Source: Bradyrhizobium sp. OK095 (GTDB lineage: Bacteria; Pseudomonadota; Alphaproteobacteria; Rhizobiales; Xanthobacteraceae). From it: a stretch of DNA of 64,000 nucleotides. The notes below the pieces were generated by a model. The model was not told the origin of the DNA and did no database searches. It saw nothing but the letters and a program-made list of their open reading frames with translations. This document shows, one piece after another, positions 1 to 9,979 of this stretch. Location: the NCBI RefSeq assembly GCF_900109945.1, contig NZ_FOBX01000002.1:62001-126000 (forward strand), in the 5' to 3' direction. Each line of letters starts with the position of its first letter. The first letter of the stretch is position 1. The position numbers and the translations under genes were made by a program.

Positions 1-651
1 ACCGGCCGCGGCATAATTGAAAAACGAGTCCGACGTCTGCTCGTAGGGCACCGCGCCCGTGGTCGGCTTCAGTCCGACCACGCCGCAGGCGGCGGCGGGA
101 ATGCGGATCGATCCCGCACCGTCGGTGCCAAGACCCAGCGGTCCTAGCCCGGCCGCCACTGCGGCGGCGGCGCCACCGCTCGATCCGCCGGCGGTGCGCT
201 CGAGATTCCAGGGATTGCGTGTGACGCCGAAGCTCGGGCTATCGGTGTGGCCCTTGTGGCCGAATTCGGGTGTCGTGGATTTGCCCACCATGATCGCGCC
301 TGCGTCCTTCAGGCGCGTCACCAGGATGTCGTCCTGCGAGGGAATGTTGTCGGCAAGGATCGCCGATCCGTGCGCGGTACGTACGCCCTTGGTCGAAAAG
401 AGATCCTTGATGTTGATCGGGATACCGTGCAGTGGCCCAAGTTGCTTGCCTGACATGACGGCCTGTTCGGCAGCACGCGCCTCCGCCCGCGCGGCGTCGG
501 CGGTGATCGTCGCATAAGCGTTGACCGTTGGCTGCGTCTTCTCGATAGCTCCCAGCACGGCATCCACATACTCGACCGGAGACAAAGCGCGCTTGCGGAT
601 CAGGCGTGCGGCGGCTGTGGCCGGCATGAAGAGAAGATCGCGATCAGTCAT
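1..651 (-). CDS. Amidase-signature enzyme, C-terminal part cut by window edge
   Basis: Hydrolyses a carboxylic amide to the acid and ammonia; the natural substrate is unknown. The 217 visible residues hold the amidase-signature triad region: Lys82 in a PINIKDLF context, the Gly/Ser motif GGSSGG at about 155-160, and the catalytic Ser181 in GSIRIPA. The ATG at 651 lies 34 bases after the preceding ATPase gene, so it reads as the last visible gene of the Dpp-type transporter operon. Its place there suggests the transporter imports an amide- or peptide-like compound that the amidase then opens. Family assignment is firm; substrate is inference. The C-terminal half lies outside the window. Confidence 0.9.
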   Translation of the reverse strand, partial: MTDRDLLFMPATAAARLIRKRALSPVEYVDAVLGAIEKTQPTVNAYATITADAARAEARAAEQAVMSGKQLGPLHGIPINIKDLFSTKGVRTAHGSAILADNIPSQDDILVTRLKDAGAIMVGKSTTPEFGHKGHTDSPSFGVTRNPWNLERTAGGSSGGAAAAVAAGLGPLGLGTDGAGSIRIPAAACGVVGLKPTTGAVPYEQTSDSFFNYAAAG

Positions 652-685
652 CCCAAAACTCCATCAATTGAGGCAGCGGCAGCCA

Positions 686-1645
686 TCAGGCAGGTGTTTC
701 ATGAAGGTGGCAGGCGGCGAGATGCCCGGGCGCGATCTCGCGCAGTTTTGGCTTCTCGATCCGACAGCGCTCAAATGCGAACGGGCAGCGGGGGTGAAAC
801 GTGCAGCCGGGCACGGCGTCGATCTGGCTCGGCAGCTCGCCGGTGATGACCGCGGCACGCGCCCGGTTCGATGTCATTCGGGGAACGGCCGCCAGCAGCG
901 CTTGCGTGTAGGGATGAAGGGGCGAGGTATAGAGCTCGCGCTTCGGCGCGATCTCGACGATGCCGCCGGCATACATCACCGCCACGCGCGCCGAAATGCT
1001 GCGGACGACCGCAAGGTCATGGGCGATGAAGAGATAGCTGAGGCCCAGCCGCTCCTGAAGATCGAGCAGCAGATTGACGATCTGCGCCTGCATCGACACG
1101 TCGAGCGACGAGACCGGTTCGTCGCAAATGACGAAGTCCGGCTTCAATGCCAGGGCGCGCGCGATACCGATGCGCTGGCGCTGGCCGCCGGAAAATTCAT
1201 GGGGAAACCGGTCGCCGCACGAACGCGGCAGGCCGACCATCTCCAACAGCTCACGGACGCGATCGCTGCGGGCGCTGCGCGACCACCCGCCCGCGACGTC
1301 GAGCGGCTCGGCGATCGCATCCTGCGCACGCATGCGGGGATTGAGCGAATTCTGCGGATCCTGAAACACGAATTGCAGGCGCCGGCGCACCGCGCCTGGC
1401 GTCACCCTGCCGCGTACCGACGAAATCTCCTGCCCGAACAGATTGATCGATCCGCTGGTCGCCGCTTCCAGCCCCACCAAAATCCGTCCGGTAGTGGATT
1501 TTCCCGAACCGGACTCGCCGACGAGGCCTAGCGTTTCGCCCTGCCTGACATCGAAGCTGACGCCATCGACCGCGCGCAAAAGGGCGCCCCGTGCCGCAAA
1601 GGTCTTCACCAGATCGCGCACAACGACGATCGAAGCCGCGCTCAC
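686..1645 (-). CDS. Dipeptide/oligopeptide ABC transporter ATPase (DppF/OppF type)
   Basis: ATP-hydrolysing subunit of the peptide-type importer encoded upstream. It shows Walker [14 protein letters not shown], the signature FSGGQRQRIGIARAL, Walker B with DEP, and the C-terminal Cys-containing oligopeptide-ATPase tail (CTFHPRCPF). I chose a GTG start at 1645 because it overlaps the stop of the previous ATPase gene as GTGA, giving 319 residues. A longer open frame to 1771 only extends into that upstream gene. Cytoplasmic, membrane-associated through the two permeases. Confidence 0.92.
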   Translation of the reverse strand: MSAASIVVVRDLVKTFAARGALLRAVDGVSFDVRQGETLGLVGESGSGKSTTGRILVGLEAATSGSINLFGQEISSVRGRVTPGAVRRRLQFVFQDPQNSLNPRMRAQDAIAEPLDVAGGWSRSARSDRVRELLEMVGLPRSCGDRFPHEFSGGQRQRIGIARALALKPDFVICDEPVSSLDVSMQAQIVNLLLDLQERLGLSYLFIAHDLAVVRSISARVAVMYAGGIVEIAPKRELYTSPLHPYTQALLAAVPRMTSNRARAAVITGELPSQIDAVPGCTFHPRCPFAFERCRIEKPKLREIAPGHLAACHLHETPA

Positions 1646-2631
1646 GAGATCCCTCCCGCGGCAATGCGTGGCGGACAGCGTGCGAAATGACCCGCCCCGG
1701 CGTCGACCAGAGCCGGCGGCTCCGCCAGACAGGATTTGACGGCCTCGCGACAGCGCGGACTGAACCGGCATCCCGCAATCAATGTCGACGGATCGGGAAT
1801 GCTGCCGGGAATGGTGGTCAACCGGTGCACATCCTCATCGAGATTGGGCACAGCCCGGATCAGGCCCTCCGTGTAGGGATGCATCGGCCGTTCGAACAAT
1901 GCAGGGACGGAAGCGGTTTCGACGACCCGGCCCGCGTACATGACGACGACGCGCTGCGCGAACTGCGCGACCACGCCGAGATCATGGGTGATCAGAATCA
2001 CCGCCATGCCGATCTCACGCTGGAGCTCACGCAGCAGTTCGAGGATCTGCGACTGGATGGTTACATCAAGCGCAGTGGTCGGCTCATCCGCGATCAGGAT
2101 CTTGGGGCGGCACGCCACCGCGATGGCGATCATGACGCGCTGGCGCATGCCGCCGGACAGCCGGTGCGGGTAGTCATCGATGCGGCGCGACGCGTCGGAA
2201 ATCCGCACCATCTCCAGGAGTTCGATGGCCTTCCGCCGGGCGGCCTGGACGGAGAGCCCCTGATGCTGGCGCAACGGCTCCATGATCTGGTCGGCGATGG
2301 TCAGGACCGGATTGAGCGACGACATCGGATCCTGGAAGATCATCGCGATCTCTCCGCCGCGAACCTGGCGAAGGCGACGCTGCGGCAGCGTCAGCAGGTC
2401 ACGGTCGCCATAGCGGATCGTGCCCGATGCATAACGCGTGTTGGCCTGGCTGTGCAGTTTGAGGATCGAGAGCGCGCTGACGCTCTTGCCGCTGCCGGAC
2501 TCGCCGACAATGCCGAGGCATTCGCCGGCGCCGACCGCAAAGTCCACGCCTTCGACGGCGTTCACCCAGCCGTTATCACCGCGGAACTGGACCGTGAGGT
2601 TCTCGACGCTGAGAAGGGGTTGCTCCGCCAT
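1642..2631 (-). CDS. Dipeptide/oligopeptide ABC transporter ATPase (DppD/OppD type)
   Basis: First of the two ATPases of the importer, 329 residues. Walker [14 protein letters not shown], signature [16 protein letters not shown], Walker [14 protein letters not shown] and the C-terminal [10 protein letters not shown] tail are all present, the standard DppD arrangement. The ATG at 2631 directly abuts the stop codon of the permease gene (2632-2634), and the gene overlaps the following ATPase by 4 bases, so translation is probably coupled. Works as a heterodimer with the neighbouring DppF-type protein. Confidence 0.93.
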   Translation of the reverse strand: MAEQPLLSVENLTVQFRGDNGWVNAVEGVDFAVGAGECLGIVGESGSGKSVSALSILKLHSQANTRYASGTIRYGDRDLLTLPQRRLRQVRGGEIAMIFQDPMSSLNPVLTIADQIMEPLRQHQGLSVQAARRKAIELLEMVRISDASRRIDDYPHRLSGGMRQRVMIAIAVACRPKILIADEPTTALDVTIQSQILELLRELQREIGMAVILITHDLGVVAQFAQRVVVMYAGRVVETASVPALFERPMHPYTEGLIRAVPNLDEDVHRLTTIPGSIPDPSTLIAGCRFSPRCREAVKSCLAEPPALVDAGAGHFARCPPRIAAGGIS

Positions 2632-3519
2632 TCAGGTCTCGATCTTCAGTCGCGGATCGAGCACGTCGCGCAACCCGTCGCCCAGGAGATTCATGCCAAG
2701 TGCAGCGAGGCTGACCGCAAGGCCGGGAAACAGCATCACCCACCACGCCTCGACCGAATAGTCGCGGCCTTCCGCGATGATGTTGCCCCAGCTCGGCGCC
2801 GGCGGCGGCGGTCCGATACCGAGGAAGCTGAGCGCGGCTTCGGCGAGAATGGCGTAGGCGAAGATGAAGGTCAGCTGGACGATCAACGGCCCGAGGCAAT
2901 TGGGTAGCACGTGCTTGAGGATAATATGCAGGTCGCCGGCGCCGCTCACCCGCGCCGCCTGCAAATATTCCATTTCGCGAATGACCAGAACCGAGGCGCG
3001 CACGATGCGCGCAGTGCGCGGAACGTAGGCGACCGACAGCGCCACCACGATGCTGCTGGCCTGCGCGCCGAGCGCGGCGCCGATACCGATGGCGAGCAGG
3101 ATCGCCGGGAACGCCATCAACGCGTCCATCAACCGCATGACATAAGGATCGAGCGCACGGAAATACCCCGCCGTTACCCCGATCAACGCGCCGAACACGC
3201 CCGAAATCAGCGCCACGGAAAGCCCGAGCGACAGCGACAGCCGGCCGCCATAGAGCACGCGCGTGAGGATGTCGCGCCCGTACTGGTCCGAGCCGAACGG
3301 GAATCGCACGGACGGCGGCTTGAAGCGCGAGCGAATGCTCATGGCCGTGGGATCGATGCCGGTCAGCATCGGCCCGATGATCGCGCACAGCACGAGGATG
3401 GTCACGAGCACCAGCCCGATCTTGAACGAGCGGTGCGCGGCAAGCTTGCGCAGGACGCGAAACCGCCGGCGCTCCGCCAGTATCTGGGTCGGCGCTGCGG
3501 CGAGAACGACCTCAGTCAT
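2632..3519 (-). CDS. Peptide-type ABC transporter permease (DppC family)
   Basis: Inner-membrane permease of 295 residues. Family marks are the [19 protein letters not shown] stretch after the first membrane span, several hydrophobic spans, and the EAA-like cytoplasmic loop ([20 protein letters not shown]) that contacts the ATPases. The ATG at 3519 overlaps the end of the DppB-type gene by 8 bases in the pattern ATGACTGA; the second Dpp operon of this window uses the same overlap (49770-49777). A longer upstream start would run further into DppB and is less likely. Confidence 0.9.
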   Translation of the reverse strand: MTEVVLAAAPTQILAERRRFRVLRKLAAHRSFKIGLVLVTILVLCAIIGPMLTGIDPTAMSIRSRFKPPSVRFPFGSDQYGRDILTRVLYGGRLSLSLGLSVALISGVFGALIGVTAGYFRALDPYVMRLMDALMAFPAILLAIGIGAALGAQASSIVVALSVAYVPRTARIVRASVLVIREMEYLQAARVSGAGDLHIILKHVLPNCLGPLIVQLTFIFAYAILAEAALSFLGIGPPPPAPSWGNIIAEGRDYSVEAWWVMLFPGLAVSLAALGMNLLGDGLRDVLDPRLKIET

Positions 3520-4459
3520 AGCGCACCCGCGGATCGACCAGAGTGTAGATGATATCAACTGCGACATTGATCAGCACGAACGCGAAGCCGAACAGCAGCA
3601 TCGTGCCCTGAATCAGGGGATAATCGCGCGCCATGATCCCCTGCACGACCAGTCGGCCGATGCCCGGCAGCGCAAACACCTGCTCGACGACGACCGAGCC
3701 CCCGATCAACAGACTGATGATGATGCCGCCGACCGTCACGACCGCAACCAGAGCGTTGCGGAAGCCGTGCTTGCCGACCGTCCGCCACTCGCTGACGCCC
3801 TTGGCGCGCGCGGTACGAATGAAATCCTGATCGAGCACGTCGAGCATCGCCGAGCGTGTCATCCGCGCCAGAAACCCGATCTGGAACAGGCTGAGCACCA
3901 TGGCCGGCTGGATCAGTGAAGCAAACCAGGGGCCCGGCCCCGCCGTCAGCAGTGGCGCGTAACCCGAGGACGGCACCCAGCCGAGCGTCACGCTGAACAG
4001 GATGACCGACAGGATTGCGATCCAGAAGCTCGGGACCGATACCCCGACCAAGGCGATCATCATGACCCCGGCGTCGATCCAGCTGCTGCGGAAATAGGCG
4101 GCGAGGATGCCGAGCGTGATACCGATCGGCAGGGTGATGGCAAGCGACAGCGCAGCCAGCGACAGCGTCACCGGCAGGCGCTCCGCGACCGCCGAGAGCA
4201 CGGTCTGGTTCAGCACCAGCGAGCTGCCGAACTTGCCTTGGGCAAGACTGAGAAACCAGGACAGCAATTGCTGCCATATCGGCTGGTCAAGGCCGAGCTC
4301 GCTGCGGATCCGTTCGACCGCCGCGGGTGTGGCGTCCGCACCAGCGATCACCACGGCCGGATCTCCCGGCAACAGATGCATCAGGATGAAAGACAGCACC
4401 GCGACCAGCAGCAGGACCGGTATGGATTGCATGAGACGGACGATGATCGCGCGAAACAT
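3512..4459 (-). CDS. Peptide-type ABC transporter permease (DppB family)
   Basis: Inner-membrane permease of 315 residues starting [14 protein letters not shown], a typical DppB N terminus with an immediate membrane span, followed by the family motif HLLPGDPA and a C-terminal EAA loop ([21 protein letters not shown]), ending VDPRVRYD. I preferred the ATG at 4459 over an in-frame start at 4528 because the longer form would overlap the binding-protein gene and add a hydrophilic extension atypical of the family. Forms the channel with the DppC-type permease. Confidence 0.9.
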   Translation of the reverse strand: MFRAIIVRLMQSIPVLLLVAVLSFILMHLLPGDPAVVIAGADATPAAVERIRSELGLDQPIWQQLLSWFLSLAQGKFGSSLVLNQTVLSAVAERLPVTLSLAALSLAITLPIGITLGILAAYFRSSWIDAGVMMIALVGVSVPSFWIAILSVILFSVTLGWVPSSGYAPLLTAGPGPWFASLIQPAMVLSLFQIGFLARMTRSAMLDVLDQDFIRTARAKGVSEWRTVGKHGFRNALVAVVTVGGIIISLLIGGSVVVEQVFALPGIGRLVVQGIMARDYPLIQGTMLLFGFAFVLINVAVDIIYTLVDPRVRYD

Positions 4460-4515
4460 GAGATACCCGATATGAGGCTTGTGTCCCTGCCCTGCCCGCT
4501 GTCTTGTCGACGACG

Positions 4516-6108
4516 CTACTTCAGCCACACATCCCAGAAATGAACGATGTAATAGGGCTCGAAGTTCGCGACCTTGGCGGCATTGAAGCTTCGCATCGTG
4601 CCCATGTCGGCGATCTTGATCATGTAGGCTTGGTCCAGCACGCGCTTCTCGATCTCGGCCCAGGCTGCGACGCGCTGCTTCGGATCGAGCGAGGCATAGA
4701 ATTTGTCATAGGCGGCATCGAGAACCTGGTCGTCCTTCACATGCGGGAAGGTGTAGATCATCACCTTCCATTGCTGAGGTCCGAGCAGCGGATTCGAGCA
4801 ATAGCCCGTGGTGGAGACATTCCAGACACCGGTGCCGCGCTGCATGTTGCTGGCGTTGGTGGTCCAGTCGACGATGTCGACCGCGACATTCATGCCGGCG
4901 TCCTTCATCTGCTCGGACAGAACCAGGATGGCATCGCGGAAATTTGGATAGTTGGAGTTGGTCTGAAGTACGATCTTCTCGCCATTGTATCCGGCCTGCT
5001 TCAGCAATGCCTTGGCCTTGGCCGGATTGCGCTGGTCGTAATAGGGCTTCATGGCATCGCCCTGATAATAGGGGCTCGACGCATAGACCAGCGAATGGCC
5101 GGGCCGCGAGATTTGTCCCATCGCCCCGGTAATGTCCTCGACATTGACCACCGCCTCGATCGCCTGGCGAATGAGCGGATTGCTGGTCAGTGCAGCCTGC
5201 GTGTTCACGACGAACACCTGCATACAGTAGGGAAAGATCTGTTGCGTCGTGATGTTTGCCTGGCCTTCGAAGCGCTTGGCCAGATCGCGGGGGACATCGC
5301 CGATGACGTCGGCATTGCCGGTCTGCAGTGCGGCGACGCGTGCATTTGCCTCAGGCACGAAATTGTAGCGAACCTGGTCGAGATAGGCGGTGCGGCGCCC
5401 GGCCAGTCCATCCGGACCCGGCGCGCTGTCGTCGGGCACATAACCGTCGAAGCGCTTGATGACGAGGTGGCTGTCCTTGACCCACTCGCCCAGCAGGAAC
5501 GGACCGGTCCCTACGATGTCGATCTCGCGCGCTGCCTTGTCCTTCTGCTCGGCCGGCAGGATCTCGAACGGATAGACCGGCGACTTCAGCACATCGATGA
5601 ACACCGCATTCGCTTTCTTCAGGCGAATCACGAAGCTGTACGGATCGGGCGCCTCGAAGCCGTCGACATCGGCGAGCACGGAGGCATTGGGGCTGACCCT
5701 GCGATAGCGCTCGAACGACGCCAGCACGTCGGCCGAATTCATCTCCTTGCCATTGTGAAACTTGACGCCCTTGCGCAGCGTGAAGGTGAAGACCGTGGCG
5801 TCGGCATTGGTGTCGATCTTCGAGGCCAGAACGGGCCTTGCATTGTAGTTGCCGTCAATCGCGACCAGCGGCTCGAAGATGTGATGGATGACCTCGAGCT
5901 CGACGAGGCTCGATGCGACATGGGGATCGAGCGTGCCGGGTCCCGAGAGATAAGCGTAGACCAGACTGCCGCCACGGTGTGGTTCTGCGGCATGGATCGG
6001 GTTCGCGAGTGCAACGAGGAAGGTGATCGCCGAGCCGATCATGGCAATCGAACGGAATATGGAAGCAACGCCTGTCATCACAACTGCCTTCCTGTTGGGC
6101 TCGTGCAT
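4516..6108 (-). CDS. Periplasmic solute-binding protein, family 5 (peptide/opine type)
   Basis: Captures the substrate of the Dpp-type importer in the periplasm. It is 530 residues long with an N-terminal signal peptide ending near ANPIHAAEP, then the SBP family 5 marks: RGGSLVYAY at the mature N terminus, LDPHVASSLVELEVIHHIFEP, and the HNGKEMNSADVLASFERY motif. A start 30 bases downstream (MTGVASIF) is also possible and would give a shorter signal peptide. The gene lies 26 bases after the aminotransferase and before the permeases. Ligand not deducible: family 5 members bind peptides, nickel chelates, opines and glycosides. Confidence 0.9.
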   Translation of the reverse strand: MHEPNRKAVVMTGVASIFRSIAMIGSAITFLVALANPIHAAEPHRGGSLVYAYLSGPGTLDPHVASSLVELEVIHHIFEPLVAIDGNYNARPVLASKIDTNADATVFTFTLRKGVKFHNGKEMNSADVLASFERYRRVSPNASVLADVDGFEAPDPYSFVIRLKKANAVFIDVLKSPVYPFEILPAEQKDKAAREIDIVGTGPFLLGEWVKDSHLVIKRFDGYVPDDSAPGPDGLAGRRTAYLDQVRYNFVPEANARVAALQTGNADVIGDVPRDLAKRFEGQANITTQQIFPYCMQVFVVNTQAALTSNPLIRQAIEAVVNVEDITGAMGQISRPGHSLVYASSPYYQGDAMKPYYDQRNPAKAKALLKQAGYNGEKIVLQTNSNYPNFRDAILVLSEQMKDAGMNVAVDIVDWTTNASNMQRGTGVWNVSTTGYCSNPLLGPQQWKVMIYTFPHVKDDQVLDAAYDKFYASLDPKQRVAAWAEIEKRVLDQAYMIKIADMGTMRSFNAAKVANFEPYYIVHFWDVWLK

Positions 6109-6134
6109 TGCCCGTTATTCACGTATTCACGGCT

Positions 6135-7406
6135 TCACTGGTTTACCTTCGCGGGTTGACGCCGTTCGACCGATGAGGCGACCTGTTTGAGGGCGCCGTC
6201 CGTCGCCTCGAGGACGCGGTCGATGTCCGCGGCCTGATGCGCCGCCGACATAAACATGTTGTGCCAGGGATGCATGTAGACGCCGCGCTGTAGCGCCTCC
6301 AGCACGAAGCGATGGCCGAGCGTGAAATCCGGGTCATCGTCGAACATGACCAGCGGCATCTGGACCGGCCCGGTCTGCCGCAACGGCAGATCGTGCGCGC
6401 GCGCCTGTTGCTCCAGCCCCTCGCGGAGCCGGCGCCCCATGGCTTCCATCGTTGCGATTGCACCGGTCGCCCGCAGCTTCCTGATCGTGGCGATCGCAGC
6501 CGCCATCGGCACCGCCGCACACCAGAACGAGCCGGTGACGTAGACCTGCTGCGCGGCTTCGCGAAAGCGATCGTTGCCGGTCACCGCGGCGAGCGGATGA
6601 CCGTTGGCGATCGCCTTGCTCCAGCCGCACAGATCGGGCCGCACGCCGTAAGGCTCCCAGCTGCCACCGATATGGAGCCGAAAGCCCGCCCTGACGTCGT
6701 CGAGGACCAGAGCCGCGCCGGCCGCATCGCAAATCCGCCGCATCGCCTGCGCGAAGGCGAGCGTCGGCGCCTCCTGTGGGCGTTTCACATCATGACGAAA
6801 TGCGGTCGCCAGCACCGCTGCCAGATCGCGGCCGGCCTCATCGGCGGCGCGCTCGAGACTCGCCACGTCGTTGTAGTCATAGTGCAGGATGTGGGCGCGA
6901 TCCTCCGTGGTGACGCCGGCCAGCGAGGGTGTGCACCACGGCGCGGCGCCGTGATAGGAGCCCTTCGCCACCAGCACCTTGCGCCGCTGCGTCCCCGCAC
7001 GCGCGATGGTCACGCAAGCCGTCATCGCGTCGCTGCCGTTCTTGGCGAACAGCACCCAGTCGGCATGCGGAATGGTCTCGACCACGAGCTCCGCAAGTTC
7101 AACCTGGCATTCGGCCGGTCCCGTCATGAGGTCGCCACGGCCACGCTGCTCCGCGGCTGCAGCCTCTACATCGGGATCGCCATAACCCAGCACCATCGGC
7201 CCGTAGCCGCACATCAGGTCGATATATTCGGTGCCCTGGACATCCCAGAGCCGGCAACCGCGCGCGTTGCGAAAGAATTGCGGATAGCCGGGTGGCAGCC
7301 GGGCGACATTCATGTGCCCCCACATGCCGCCGGGAATGACCTTGCGGGCCCGCGCCCGCAGCGCCTCGTCCGGAGCAAGGGAGCCGGGTGTCGCGTGAGG
7401 TGCCAT
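6135..7406 (-). CDS. Class III PLP-dependent aminotransferase / glutamate-1-semialdehyde aminomutase-like
   Basis: A fold-type I PLP enzyme of 423 residues. It matches the glutamate-1-semialdehyde aminomutase-like subgroup: RARKVIPGGMWGHMN near the N terminus, the cofactor-phosphate region KNGSDAMTACVTIARA, LDDVRAGFR with the pyridine-binding Asp, and the Schiff-base Lys in GWSKAIANGHPLAAV. Start at 7406 (MAPHATPG) follows a ggggact stretch; the longer frame from 7490 crosses the palindromic operator. First gene of the transporter/amidase operon, so it probably transaminates or isomerises an amino-bearing product of the imported compound rather than serving haem synthesis. Exact reaction unknown. 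Confidence 0.85.
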   Translation of the reverse strand: MAPHATPGSLAPDEALRARARKVIPGGMWGHMNVARLPPGYPQFFRNARGCRLWDVQGTEYIDLMCGYGPMVLGYGDPDVEAAAAEQRGRGDLMTGPAECQVELAELVVETIPHADWVLFAKNGSDAMTACVTIARAGTQRRKVLVAKGSYHGAAPWCTPSLAGVTTEDRAHILHYDYNDVASLERAADEAGRDLAAVLATAFRHDVKRPQEAPTLAFAQAMRRICDAAGAALVLDDVRAGFRLHIGGSWEPYGVRPDLCGWSKAIANGHPLAAVTGNDRFREAAQQVYVTGSFWCAAVPMAAAIATIRKLRATGAIATMEAMGRRLREGLEQQARAHDLPLRQTGPVQMPLVMFDDDPDFTLGHRFVLEALQRGVYMHPWHNMFMSAAHQAADIDRVLEATDGALKQVASSVERRQPAKVNQ

Positions 7407-7458
7407 CGCAAGTCCCCTCGTTTCGGATCGGCCGCGCCGTTGCGCCAACATTTCAATA

Positions 7459-7472
7459 TATGATATATCATA
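7459..7472. promoter_or_regulatory. Perfect 14-bp palindrome, candidate GntR/FCD operator
   Basis: The sequence TATGATATATCATA is its own reverse complement and stands out as an AT-only island between the divergent aminotransferase operon (start 7406) and the GntR-family gene (start near 7527). Short palindromes of this kind in a divergent spacer are the usual binding sites of FCD-type GntR regulators. Binding by the adjacent regulator is inferred from position and symmetry only. Confidence 0.6.
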
Positions 7473-7526
7473 CCTGTGAAAGCGTCTCACGACTTTTAGT
7501 CTTGCAACGACAGCCTGCGGACGTGC

Positions 7527-8288
7527 ATGGCGTGCATGGATACCGGTCGCTCTGATTCAACTGGAAGCAGCCCTTCGATGCCCAACGACGCTGTCGGTCT
7601 GGTCAGCCGCGATAATCTGACGGCCCGCGTGTTCCAGGAACTGCGGCTTGCGCTGATGGAGGGACGCTTTCGTCCCGGCCATCGCTTCAAGATCCGCGAG
7701 CTCGCGGAAACGATGGGCGTCTCGGAAACGCCGATCCGCGAAGCGTTGATGCAGCTGGTGCGCGCGCGCGTGCTCAGCATGCAGGCGAGCCGCTGGATCG
7801 AGGTCGCACACCTCAGCGCCGCGCAATACCAGGAACTGCGAAGCATCCGGATTCTGCTTGAAGGACTGGCCGCCGAGCGCGCGACCAGTCGGATCTCGAA
7901 GGCCGATATCGCCAACCTCAAGAAGTATCATCAGGCGCTGGTGTCGGCGGAACGCGGCGGGCGCTGGCGCGAAGCCGTGGAGGTGAACTGGCAATTCCAC
8001 CACACGCTCTACAAGGCCGCCGACGCGCCGGAACTGCTCGAAATGATCGAAACGATCTGGCTGCGCAACGGCCCCATGCTCAACATGCTGTACCCGCATG
8101 CGACCCCGACCTATCCGGGGCGGCACCAGCATCTGAACGTGATCGACGGTCTGGTGGCGAAAGATCCCGAGGCCGTCAAAAAATCAATCCAGGCCGACCT
8201 GCTGGAGGGCGGCGCCAGATTGCTGCAACTTCTTCGGGACATCGAGGCTGGCACCGCGCCGACCACCATCGATGTCGCTACGCGGTAG
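7527..8288 (+). CDS. GntR-family transcriptional regulator, FCD (FadR/VanR) subgroup
   Basis: Likely local regulator of the divergent aminotransferase-transporter-amidase operon. Residues about 25-90 form the winged helix-turn-helix (VFQELRLALMEGRFRPGHRF, then ELAETMGVSETPIREALMQL), and the rest is an all-helical FCD ligand domain with the metal-binding-type histidines (NWQFHHTLY and the GRHQHLNVIDGL region). In-frame starts also exist at 7536 and 7578 and none has a strong ribosome site, so the first 17 residues are uncertain. FCD regulators typically release DNA on binding a small organic acid. Confidence 0.88.
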   Translation: MACMDTGRSDSTGSSPSMPNDAVGLVSRDNLTARVFQELRLALMEGRFRPGHRFKIRELAETMGVSETPIREALMQLVRARVLSMQASRWIEVAHLSAAQYQELRSIRILLEGLAAERATSRISKADIANLKKYHQALVSAERGGRWREAVEVNWQFHHTLYKAADAPELLEMIETIWLRNGPMLNMLYPHATPTYPGRHQHLNVIDGLVAKDPEAVKKSIQADLLEGGARLLQLLRDIEAGTAPTTIDVATR

Positions 8289-8338
8289 TTGCCGTTTGTC
8301 TCCGCTAGCAACGGACGCTTCTAAGCTGTTCGTGCGCC

Positions 8339-8764
8339 TCAATGGGGAACGACGGCCGTCGCTTCGATCTCGACGCGCGCTGCCGGCTCGACAAGACGCA
8401 CGACCTGGACCAGCGCCATGCTGGGGTAGTGGACGCCGACGACATCGCGATAGGCTTTGCCAAGCGCTTTCAGATTGAAAACGTATTCGTCCATGTCCAC
8501 GACATACCAGGTCAGGCGCACGAGATGTTCGGGTCCCGCACCGCCCTCCGCGAGGATCGCGACGATGTTTTCGAGCGCCAGCCGGACCTGCGCGACAAAG
8601 CCGTCGGCAAATCGACCGGCAACGTCCCAGCCGACGACGCCGCCCGTCACCACGAGGCCCCCTTCGGCCATGATGCCGTTCGCATATCCCTTCGGCTGCG
8701 GCCAGCCGCTGGGCTGAAGCACCCGCCGACCATTGGTCGCGACAGGCAGCTCTTCTTGTTTCAT
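8339..8764 (-). CDS. RidA/YjgF-family enamine/imine deaminase
   Basis: A 141-residue member of the RidA (YER057c/UK114) family, whose active members hydrolyse reactive enamines and imines to ketones plus ammonia. The C-terminal family motif with the substrate-binding Arg is visible (VEPAARVEIEATAVV), as is the Gly-rich GLVVTGGVVGWDVAG strand. It starts 20 bases after the acyl-CoA dehydrogenase gene and ends the monooxygenase operon. An amino-substituted ring, once dearomatised, would give an enamine or imine, so this protein fits a 2-aminobenzoyl-CoA pathway; that role is inference. It converges on the GntR gene across a 50-base gap. Confidence 0.88.
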   Translation of the reverse strand: MKQEELPVATNGRRVLQPSGWPQPKGYANGIMAEGGLVVTGGVVGWDVAGRFADGFVAQVRLALENIVAILAEGGAGPEHLVRLTWYVVDMDEYVFNLKALGKAYRDVVGVHYPSMALVQVVRLVEPAARVEIEATAVVPH

Positions 8765-8784
8765 TGTGCTAAAACTCTCTGCAA

Positions 8785-9963
8785 TCAGCGCGGCTTCAAC
8801 AGATCACGCGCCACGATCAGCTTCTGGACCTCGGTCGCGCCCTCGTAGATGCGGAGCGCCCGGATTTCGCGGTAAAGGCTTTCGACGATCTCGCCCTTGC
8901 GTACGCCGCGACCGCCGAACATCTGCACGGCGCGGTCGATGACACGCTGTGCGGTCTCGGTCGCGGTCAGCTTGGCCATGGCAGCTTCACGCGTGGTCGG
9001 GAGCTTCTGGACATCGCGGCGCCAGGCGGCGCGGTAAGTCAGCAGTGCGGCGGCATCAGTCTCGGTCGCCATGTCGCCAAGTGCGGCCTGGGTCAGCTGG
9101 AGATCGCCCAAGGTTGCCCCGAACATGTGCCGGCTCTTCGCATGCCACAACGCCTCGTCGAGCGCACGCCGCGCAAAGCCGAGGGCTGCCGCGGCGACCG
9201 AGGCGCGAAAGATGTCCAGCGTCTGCATCGCAAGCTTGAACCCGCCGCCCGGCGCGCCGAGGCGGCGGCTCGCCGGAATCCGGCAGCCCGTGAAGCGCAG
9301 CGTCGCCAGCGGATGCGGGGCGACGACATCGATGCGCTCGGCAATGCTGAAGCCGGGATCATCGGGAAAGACGACGAAGGCCGAGATGCCGCGCGCGCCC
9401 GGCGCCTCGCCCGTTCGCGCAAACAGCGTGTAGACGTCGGCGATGCCGCCGTTCGAGATCCAGGTCTTCTCACCGTCGATGACATAGTCGTCGCCGTCGG
9501 CCCGCGCCGTGCAGGACATCGCCGCGACGTCGGATCCTGCTTCCTTCTCGGACAGCGCGAAGGCCGCGAGCCATTCGCCGGAGCGCACCTTCGGCAGCAC
9601 GGCCTTGCGCAGCTCCACGGAGCCGCCGAGCGCGATCGCCCCGGAGCCGAGCCCCTGCATGGCGAAGGCGAAATCGGCGAGGCCGTCAGCATAGGCCAGC
9701 GACTCACGTGACAGGCAGATCGAACGGGAATCGATCGTCGTCGCATCGCCCTCGGGCGCTGCGACCGCGCAGTCGAGCACCCCCGCCTCGCCCATCGCGC
9801 GCACGAGCTTGCGGCAGGCGTCGTCGACATCATTGTGGTCGATCTTGTCGAGAGCTCCCGACTGCACGAAGCGGTCGAGCGCGCTGCCGATCGCCCGATG
9901 ACGCGGCTCGAAAAACGGCCAGTCGAGCCATTCGCGCCGGATGACCTTTGCCATGGAGCTCAT
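8785..9963 (-). CDS. Acyl-CoA dehydrogenase
   Basis: FAD enzyme of 392 residues that oxidises an acyl-CoA at the alpha-beta bond. Family marks are [16 protein letters not shown] (substrate/FAD region), [18 protein letters not shown], and the catalytic-base region near the C terminus, [20 protein letters not shown], where Glu sits in the usual YEG.TE context. ATG at 9963 (or 9954) follows a gatcag run 16 bases after the monooxygenase stop. Its position in the operon suggests it acts on the alicyclic CoA ester made by the upstream dearomatising enzyme, entering a beta-oxidation-like sequence. Homologous placement is known for the Azoarcus aminobenzoyl-CoA clusters (from memory). Confidence 0.9.
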   Translation of the reverse strand: MSSMAKVIRREWLDWPFFEPRHRAIGSALDRFVQSGALDKIDHNDVDDACRKLVRAMGEAGVLDCAVAAPEGDATTIDSRSICLSRESLAYADGLADFAFAMQGLGSGAIALGGSVELRKAVLPKVRSGEWLAAFALSEKEAGSDVAAMSCTARADGDDYVIDGEKTWISNGGIADVYTLFARTGEAPGARGISAFVVFPDDPGFSIAERIDVVAPHPLATLRFTGCRIPASRRLGAPGGGFKLAMQTLDIFRASVAAAALGFARRALDEALWHAKSRHMFGATLGDLQLTQAALGDMATETDAAALLTYRAAWRRDVQKLPTTREAAMAKLTATETAQRVIDRAVQMFGGRGVRKGEIVESLYREIRALRIYEGATEVQKLIVARDLLKPR

Positions 9964-9979
9964 CTGATCCCTCCTCCGC

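Noticed and set aside
8289..8338. Possible terminator between the convergent GntR and RidA genes
   Set aside because: Only a 5-base GTTGC/GCAAC match with a long loop and no T-run on either strand.
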